Positions 11,046 through 14,804 of a DNA stretch of 14,804 bases are shown here, piece after piece; positions within the stretch are counted from its first letter, which is position 1; each line of letters begins with the position of its first letter. The stretch is from contig DAIESZ010000225.1 of the NCBI GenBank assembly GCA_027346035.1, positions 1 to 14,804 of the forward strand, given 5' to 3'. The DNA comes from Propionibacteriaceae bacterium (GTDB taxonomy: Bacteria; Actinomycetota; Actinomycetes; Propionibacteriales; Propionibacteriaceae). Made by a program: the position numbers and the translations under genes. The notes under the pieces were generated by a model, which saw only the letters and a list, made by a program, of their open reading frames with translations, did not search any database and was not told where the DNA came from.

Positions 11046-11051
11046 TAGGGT
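11046..11051 (+). promoter_or_regulatory. Candidate -10 for a leaderless gmk mRNA
   Basis: TAGGGT (TANNNT) is followed by 7 nt and then the gmk ATG, with no Shine-Dalgarno in between. This is the spacing expected when the transcript starts at the first base of the start codon. No -35 match; that region lies inside the preceding hairpin. Confidence 0.5.
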
Positions 11052-11058
11052 CGGTGCG

Positions 11059-11685
11059 ATGTCGGGTGAACGAGCCGTGGTCGATCGGGATCCGGGCGAG
11101 CCGCCACTGCCGGCCCCCCGGGTGTCCCGTGGCGTGCACAGCCTGGTCACCGTGATCTCCGGACCGACCGCGGTTGGCAAGGGAACCGTGGTGAGCCGGT
11201 TGCGCCACCGGCACCCGGAGGTCTTCGTGTCGGTTTCGGTGACGACCCGCCAGCCCCGTCCCGGTGAACTCGACGGCGTCCACTACTGGTTCATCGACGA
11301 CCACGAGTTCGATCGGCTGATCGTCGACAACGGCCTACTCGAATGGGCCGTGGTCCACGGCTCCGCGAGGTACGGCACGCCCCGCCGTCCGGTCGACGAT
11401 GCGGTCGCCGCCGGCAGGCCGGTGGTGCTCGAGATCGACCTCCAGGGGGCCCGGCAGGTGCGCTCCACGCTGCCGCACGCGCAGTTCGTTTTCCTCACGC
11501 CCCCGTCGTGGGGCGAGCTCGTGCACCGCCTTGTCGGACGCGGCACCGAGTCCGCCGCGCAGCAGGCCCGCCGACTCGAGACGGCCCGAGACGAGTTGGC
11601 GGCGGCCGCGGAGTTCGACCACGTCGTGGTCAACCGCGACGTCGATCGCACCGTTGACGAACTGGTAGGCTTACTTGGTCTGTGA
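11059..11685 (+). CDS. gmk: Guanylate kinase
   Basis: Transfers phosphate from ATP to GMP (or dGMP), giving GDP for RNA, DNA and (p)ppGpp metabolism. 208 aa. The P-loop is GPTAVGKGT at 35-43 with Lys41; the family consensus is GPSG-G-K, so Thr-Ala replaces Ser-Gly, a mild change. The GMP-binding region has VTTRQPRPGELDGVHYWF and ARYGTP; the core has LEIDLQGARQVR; the lid has RLVGRGTESAAQQARRLETA; the end reads FDHVVVNRDVDRTVDELV. ATG 11059 is supported by the leaderless -10 just upstream. It leaves about 30 weakly conserved, Pro-rich N-terminal residues before the P-loop, so the GTGs at 11122 or 11134 are possible later starts. Its position between mihF and rpoZ is conserved in actinobacteria. 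Confidence 0.95.
   Translation: MSGERAVVDRDPGEPPLPAPRVSRGVHSLVTVISGPTAVGKGTVVSRLRHRHPEVFVSVSVTTRQPRPGELDGVHYWFIDDHEFDRLIVDNGLLEWAVVHGSARYGTPRRPVDDAVAAGRPVVLEIDLQGARQVRSTLPHAQFVFLTPPSWGELVHRLVGRGTESAAQQARRLETARDELAAAAEFDHVVVNRDVDRTVDELVGLLGL
11663..11671 (+). promoter_or_regulatory. Candidate extended -10 promoter of rpoZ inside the gmk 3' end
   Basis: TGGTAGGCT has a TGN extension plus TAGGCT, the same layout as the carA candidate. Initiation near 11678 would give rpoZ a leader of about 158 nt holding all the gmk-rpoZ hairpins. It lies within coding sequence, so chance is a real alternative. Confidence 0.3.
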
Positions 11686-11691
11686 CCCTGG

Positions 11692-11726
11692 TGGGTCCCG
11701 CGGGCCCAGCGCCACCGAGGTGGTGC
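11692..11726 (+). terminator. Back-to-back hairpins after gmk
   Basis: Two adjacent inverted repeats begin 7 nt after the gmk stop. TGGG-T-CCC/GGG-CCCA (11692-11708) has one bulged T and a tight loop. GCGCCACC/GGTGGTGC (11709-11726) has one G-U pair and also a very short loop. Neither has a T run. They may end gmk transcripts, or may be chance in G/C-rich DNA. Confidence 0.3.
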
Positions 11727-11763
11727 ACACGGCGTCCTGCAGGGGCGGGCCGAGGACATGACC

Positions 11764-11799
11764 GCGATGCGGGAACAGTTTCATCCCTCCCGGCATCGC
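11764..11799 (+). promoter_or_regulatory. Stem-loop in the rpoZ upstream region
   Basis: GCGATGC (11764-11770) pairs with GCATCGC (11793-11799), and GGGA (11771-11774) pairs with TCCC (11788-11791), with one bulged G (11792). That makes 11 bp in all around a 13-nt loop. It ends 36 nt before the rpoZ start, so it would sit in the 5' leader of any transcript from upstream. No T run follows, so a leader structure is more likely than a terminator. Confidence 0.4.
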
Positions 11800-11835
11800 A
11801 TCCGATCATCAGACTGCTGAACGAAGGCGCACCAG

Positions 11836-12186
11836 ATGAGCAAAACCACGTCTCCTGTCGGTGAGGGCATCACCAATCCTCCGATCGACGAGCTCCTCGA
11901 GCAGGTCGACTCGAAGTACCGGTTGGTGTTGTTCGCCGCCAAGCGGGCCCGCCAGATCAACGCCTACTACTCGCAGCTCGGAGAGGGCCTGCTCGAGAAT
12001 GTGGGGCCGCTGGTGAGCACCGACGTGCAGGAGAAGGCGCTGTCGATCGCGCTGCGCGAGATTCAGGCGGGCCTGCTCGAGGTGACCCAGATCGATCCCG
12101 AGGCCGAGGCCGTCGCGCGCGCTCAGGCTGCCGCCGAGCCCGACTTCAACTTCACCGACCCGTTCGGCGACCTCGGACCCGCCTGA
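11836..12186 (+). CDS. rpoZ: DNA-directed RNA polymerase omega subunit
   Basis: Omega chaperones and stabilises the beta' subunit in RNA polymerase. 116 aa, a normal actinobacterial length. Conserved features in order: [52 protein letters not shown] (family [11 protein letters not shown], here Ala for Pro), and an acidic tail ending in [17 protein letters not shown] 11836 follows AAGG at 11823-11826 and an in-frame stop lies at 11818, so no longer form is possible. It sits downstream of gmk as in Mycobacterium (Rv1389-Rv1390) and Streptomyces. It is flanked by two stem-loops whose arms share the CGATGC/GCATCG hexamers. In those reference genomes coaBC follows next; here metK does. Confidence 0.96.
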   Translation: MSKTTSPVGEGITNPPIDELLEQVDSKYRLVLFAAKRARQINAYYSQLGEGLLENVGPLVSTDVQEKALSIALREIQAGLLEVTQIDPEAEAVARAQAAAEPDFNFTDPFGDLGPA

Positions 12187-12202
12187 CCCCCATCAGCCGC
12201 AC

Positions 12203-12227
12203 CGATGCGTGCCCGCGGCACGCATCG
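12203..12227 (+). terminator. Strong hairpin after rpoZ
   Basis: CGATGCGTGCC (12203-12213) and GGCACGCATCG (12217-12227) form a perfect 11-bp stem around the 3-nt loop CGC, starting 17 nt after the rpoZ stop. The 3' flank is only weakly T-bearing (CGGTCCTGCC). It is the clearest terminator-like structure in the window and separates rpoZ from metK. Confidence 0.65.
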
Positions 12228-12246
12228 CGGTCCTGCCTCGCGCCGA

Positions 12247-12303
12247 GCGGACGTCCGGTGGACGCCGCCGGCGCGTTGGTATGTCCGGGGGCGGGACAGC
12301 CCC
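12247..12303 (+). promoter_or_regulatory. metK promoter/leader region with two stem-loops
   Basis: GCGG-A-CGTCC / GGACG-CCGC (12247-12268) is a 9-bp stem with one bulged A and a GGT loop. TGGTATGTC at 12277-12285 may be an extended -10, though the last base departs from TANNNT. GGGGC-GGGACA-GCCCC (12288-12303) is a 5-bp stem that would form at the very 5' end of a metK leader. The metK Shine-Dalgarno AGGAG is at 12329-12333. I see no match to a known SAM riboswitch layout. Confidence 0.35.
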
Positions 12304-12340
12304 ACGTCACCCATCGTCACACCCCGCCAGGAGCCAGGTC

Positions 12341-13525
12341 ATGAGCAGGTTGTTCACCTCCGAGTCGGTCACCGAGGGACACCCCGACAAGGTCGCCGAT
12401 GCGATCTCCGACGCGGTGCTCGACGAGATGCTGCAGCAGGATCCCAGCTCACGGGTGGCGGTCGAGACCCTGGTCACCACCGGACTGGTCGTCGTGGCCG
12501 GCGAGGTGACCACCGATGCCTACGCCGACATCGCGGGCATCGCGCGCCGCAAGATCCTCGACATCGGCTACGACTCATCGGCCAAGAGCTTCGACGGCGC
12601 GTCGTGCGGGGTCACGGTCGCGATCGGCACGCAGTCGCCCGACATCGCCCAGGGCGTCGACAAGGCGCTCGAGAACCGGGAGGGCTCGGGGGACTCGCTC
12701 GACATGCAGGGGGCCGGAGACCAGGGCCTGATGTTCGGCTACGCCAGCACCGAGACCGACGCCCTGATGCCCCTGCCGATCCACCTGGCCCACCGGCTGG
12801 CCGAGCGGCTGACCGCGGTGCGCCGCGACGGCACGCTCGACTACCTGCGTCCCGACGGCAAGACCCAGGTGACCGTCGAGTACGACCGCGACAACCGGCC
12901 CGTGCGGCTCGACACGATCGTGGTGTCCACCCAACACGCCGAGGGCGTGTCGGTCGAGCGCACCATCACGCCCGACATCCGCCGGCATGTCATCGACCCC
13001 GTGCTGGAGACCTTCGACATCGCTCACGATGGGCTGTCGGTGCACGTCAACCCCACCGGCAAGTTCGTCATCGGTGGTCCGATGGGCGACGCCGGCGTCA
13101 CCGGGCGCAAGATCATCGTCGACACCTACGGCGGCATGGCCCGTCATGGTGGCGGGGCGTTCTCGGGGAAGGACCCCTCGAAGGTCGACCGGTCGGCGTC
13201 CTACGCCATGCGCTGGGTGGCCAAGAACGTCGTGGCCGCCGGATTGGCCGATCGCTGCGAGGTGCAGGTGGCCTACGCGATCGGGATGGCCCACCCGGTG
13301 GGCTTCTACGTCGACACGTTCGGCACGGCGGTCGTGCCGGAGGAGGACATCCAGCGCGCGGTGCTCGAGGTGTTCGACCTGCGTCCCGGCGCGATCGTGC
13401 GTGACCTCGACCTGCTCAACACCCGCTATTCGGCCTTCACGGCCTACGGGCACTTCGGACGGACGCTGCCCGGCATGACCTGGGAACTCACCAACCGGGT
13501 CGACGAGTTGCGCGCCGCGCTCTGA
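12341..13525 (+). CDS. metK: S-adenosylmethionine synthetase
   Basis: Makes S-adenosylmethionine from methionine and ATP, releasing phosphate and pyrophosphate; a cytosolic tetramer. 394 aa, close to the family norm (E. coli 384). The N-terminal [20 protein letters not shown] carries His14, Asp16 and Lys17 (ATP and Mg binding). The first signature [12 protein letters not shown] begins at residue 124, and the P-loop-like second signature GGGAFSGKD is at 270-278, followed by PSKVDRS. The end reads [16 protein letters not shown] 12341 has AGGAG with a 7-nt spacer and begins exactly at the family start; the upstream in-frame extension to 12209 runs through the rpoZ terminator and is not coding. 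It converges on the FUSC gene, with only 17 bp between the stops. Confidence 0.98.
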   Translation: MSRLFTSESVTEGHPDKVADAISDAVLDEMLQQDPSSRVAVETLVTTGLVVVAGEVTTDAYADIAGIARRKILDIGYDSSAKSFDGASCGVTVAIGTQSPDIAQGVDKALENREGSGDSLDMQGAGDQGLMFGYASTETDALMPLPIHLAHRLAERLTAVRRDGTLDYLRPDGKTQVTVEYDRDNRPVRLDTIVVSTQHAEGVSVERTITPDIRRHVIDPVLETFDIAHDGLSVHVNPTGKFVIGGPMGDAGVTGRKIIVDTYGGMARHGGGAFSGKDPSKVDRSASYAMRWVAKNVVAAGLADRCEVQVAYAIGMAHPVGFYVDTFGTAVVPEEDIQRAVLEVFDLRPGAIVRDLDLLNTRYSAFTAYGHFGRTLPGMTWELTNRVDELRAAL

Positions 13526-13545
13526 CGGGCACCCGCGGGCCGTCA
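13523..13545. terminator. Bidirectional inverted repeat containing both convergent stop codons
   Basis: TGACGG (13523-13528) and CCGTCA (13540-13545) are perfect complements around an 11-nt centre that itself holds the palindrome CCCGCGGG (13532-13539). The left arm begins with the metK TGA and the right arm ends with the reverse complement of the FUSC gene TGA. It could serve as a very compact two-way terminator. It has no T run. Confidence 0.4.
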
Positions 13546-14804
13546 CTCCAGCCGTCCGCGCGGGGTGAGCAACGCCAGCGCGTCCCCGAGACGCCGCAGG
13601 CGAGCGGCGAGCACCGCCGGTGGCCCCGGATCGTCGGCGCCCAGGAGCAGTTGCACCTGGTCGTCAGGACCGGCCACGGGGGTCGAATCCCGCGGCGGGT
13701 GCAGCAGGCTGTCCAGTGAGGCGAGCCGGCGGCACTCGTCGGCGAGCACGCGGCAGCCCTCCGCGGGGGCGGGCAGCACCATGTGGGGGTGGGCGAGCAG
13801 CCACTGTGCCACGGCCCGGGCCGCGGCGGCCGACCCGACCAGCATCGTCGTGTAGTGCTGTTGCCGGGGGCTCGGCGCGCCGATGCTCAGCGGGCGCAGC
13901 GGCGACGAGCGGGTGCTCGACACCTGCCGCGCGGCGTCACTGACCTGGATCATCGCGGTCAGGGGGTCGACGTCGGACTCGAGGCCACCCAGGCGGTCCG
14001 CGCAGGCGTCCATGAGCACGGCGACCTGCTCGAGCAGACGGGTGCGCGCCACCCTGGCGGTGGCCACGGCGGGCACCGGCAGCACGAGGAACGAGGCGAT
14101 GATGCCGGCGGCCGCGCCGACCGCGGTCTCCTCGAGCCGCAACACCATGATCGCGTCGCTGAACAGCCGCATCATCACGTACAGCTCACCGAGCACGATC
14201 GTGATGAAGAACGTCATGGCCGCGTACGACAGCGGCTGCAGGTAGAACGCGCCGAAGATGCACACGAGGCCCACGGTGATCGTCAGGGCTGGGTCGCCCT
14301 GGCTCGCCTGCGCCAGCAGCAGGGCCACGACGAGGCCGAACAGCGTCCCGACGGTCCTGGCCAGCGCCTTGCGCACGGTCTCGGTCGCGGTGGAGGTGCC
14401 GGCGAAGGTGACGAACGCGGCGATGGCGGCCCAGTAGTAGCGCTGGTGGGACAGCAACTCGCCGAACCCGGTGGCCAGGGCGGCCGCGGCCGCCGCCTGC
14501 ACGGCCTGCCGGGTCGTGAAGGCCAGCTGCCCGGGCGACCACCAGTGGGACGTGTCGGCCGAGACCGCCGCGCCCGCGAGGGCCGCGGTGCCGGGCAGGT
14601 TGTCACCCAGGAGCGAGACCACGGGCTCGTAGTCGTCGTCCGAGGTGTCGTCCCCGGGCGCCCACTCATCGTTCGCGAGCCCCCCGCTCTGCCAGGCGTC
14701 GATCGCCTCGATGAGTTGTCGCCCGCCCGAGGTGAGTCGGCGGACCGTGGGATTGCTGTCGGGCAGACGGGACAACATCCGACGCGCCGTGTCGAGATCG
14801 CCCC
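13543..14804 (-). CDS. FUSC-family membrane protein, C-terminal half (5' end beyond window)
   Basis: A membrane protein of the FUSC group (fusaric acid resistance / YccC / aromatic acid exporter-like), usually around 650-750 aa with two membrane bundles and cytosolic domains. The frame stays open to the right edge, giving 420 codons. The ATG at 14778 has no Shine-Dalgarno and is probably internal. Visible here: an acidic soluble linker (about 14778-14530), then six hydrophobic helices (about 14530-14043) including YYWAAIAAFVTFAGTSTATE, RTVGTLFGLVVALLLA and VGAAAGIIASFLVLPVP, then an Arg-rich helical C-terminal region. The segment YYWAAIAAFVTF with TVGTLFGLVVAL is the FUSC_2 pattern. The substrate is unknown; efflux is inferred from the family. 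It has no evident functional link to metK. Confidence 0.85.
   Translation of the reverse strand, partial: GDLDTARRMLSRLPDSNPTVRRLTSGGRQLIEAIDAWQSGGLANDEWAPGDDTSDDDYEPVVSLLGDNLPGTAALAGAAVSADTSHWWSPGQLAFTTRQAVQAAAAAALATGFGELLSHQRYYWAAIAAFVTFAGTSTATETVRKALARTVGTLFGLVVALLLAQASQGDPALTITVGLVCIFGAFYLQPLSYAAMTFFITIVLGELYVMMRLFSDAIMVLRLEETAVGAAAGIIASFLVLPVPAVATARVARTRLLEQVAVLMDACADRLGGLESDVDPLTAMIQVSDAARQVSSTRSSPLRPLSIGAPSPRQQHYTTMLVGSAAAARAVAQWLLAHPHMVLPAPAEGCRVLADECRRLASLDSLLHPPRDSTPVAGPDDQVQLLLGADDPGPPAVLAARLRRLGDALALLTPRGRLE

Noticed and set aside
11682..11864. A 60-codon frame starting with GTG overlapping the gmk stop (GTGA) and running into rpoZ
   Set aside because: Its start geometry looks coupled, but it overlaps the rpoZ start by 29 bases, crosses all the gmk-rpoZ hairpins, has no Shine-Dalgarno, and its Pro/Arg-rich sequence resembles no family I know.
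12209..12340. A 44-codon in-frame N-terminal extension of metK
   Set aside because: It begins inside the rpoZ terminator stem and has no ribosome site, while ATG 12341 has AGGAG and matches the conserved MetK N-terminus.
12187..12340. A SAM riboswitch before metK
   Set aside because: I looked for the conserved cores of SAM-I/IV and SAM-II types and did not find them by eye; a covariance search would be decisive.

Overview
The window reads as chromosomal DNA of a high-G+C actinobacterium. The support is the gene order carA-carB-pyrD-pyrF-mihF-gmk-rpoZ, the presence of the actinobacteria-specific nucleoid protein mIHF, strong G/C bias at third codon positions, tight ATGA/GTGA/TGATG stop-start overlaps, and at least two genes that look leaderless. 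A member of Propionibacteriales or a relative would fit, but I cannot fix the family from sequence alone.

Layout. Positions 1-1031 (minus) hold a zinc-dependent medium-chain alcohol/polyol dehydrogenase, nearly complete, with its stop just outside the left edge. It diverges across about 210 bp from an ABC-2 type exporter pair: an ATPase at 1244-2152 and a NatB-like permease at 2156-3367. The permease runs tail-to-tail into, and overlaps by 35 bp, a Nudix hydrolase on the minus strand (3333-3905). A short divergent promoter region (3906-4050) then leads into a tightly coupled pyrimidine operon: carA (4051-5253), carB (5253-8585), pyrD (8582-9694) and pyrF (9691-10518). Next come mihF (10681-10992), gmk (11059-11685), rpoZ (11836-12186) and metK (12341-13525), each with its own intergenic gap of about 65-160 bp. 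The right edge holds the C-terminal half of a FUSC-family membrane protein on the minus strand (13543-14804), convergent with metK.

How the genes work together. CarA/CarB make carbamoyl phosphate for pyrimidines and arginine. PyrD and PyrF carry out the fourth and last steps of de novo UMP synthesis. Gmk phosphorylates GMP, so the block is centred on nucleotide supply. mIHF (nucleoid) and omega (RNA polymerase) sit beside it, as in Streptomyces and Mycobacterium. MetK makes S-adenosylmethionine. The flanking ADH, ABC exporter, Nudix and FUSC genes have no evident link to this core.

I do not see a new multi-gene system: no mobile element, CRISPR array, phage gene, tRNA or rRNA. What merits a second look lies between genes and in what is absent. 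There are compact hairpins between mihF/gmk, gmk/rpoZ, rpoZ/metK and metK/FUSC, leaderless-looking starts, an apparent loss of coaBC between rpoZ and metK, and no pyrR-pyrB-pyrC ahead of carA. No gene-free stretch exceeds 300 bases; the longest is 1032-1243. All promoter and hairpin calls were read by eye and no folding energies were computed.
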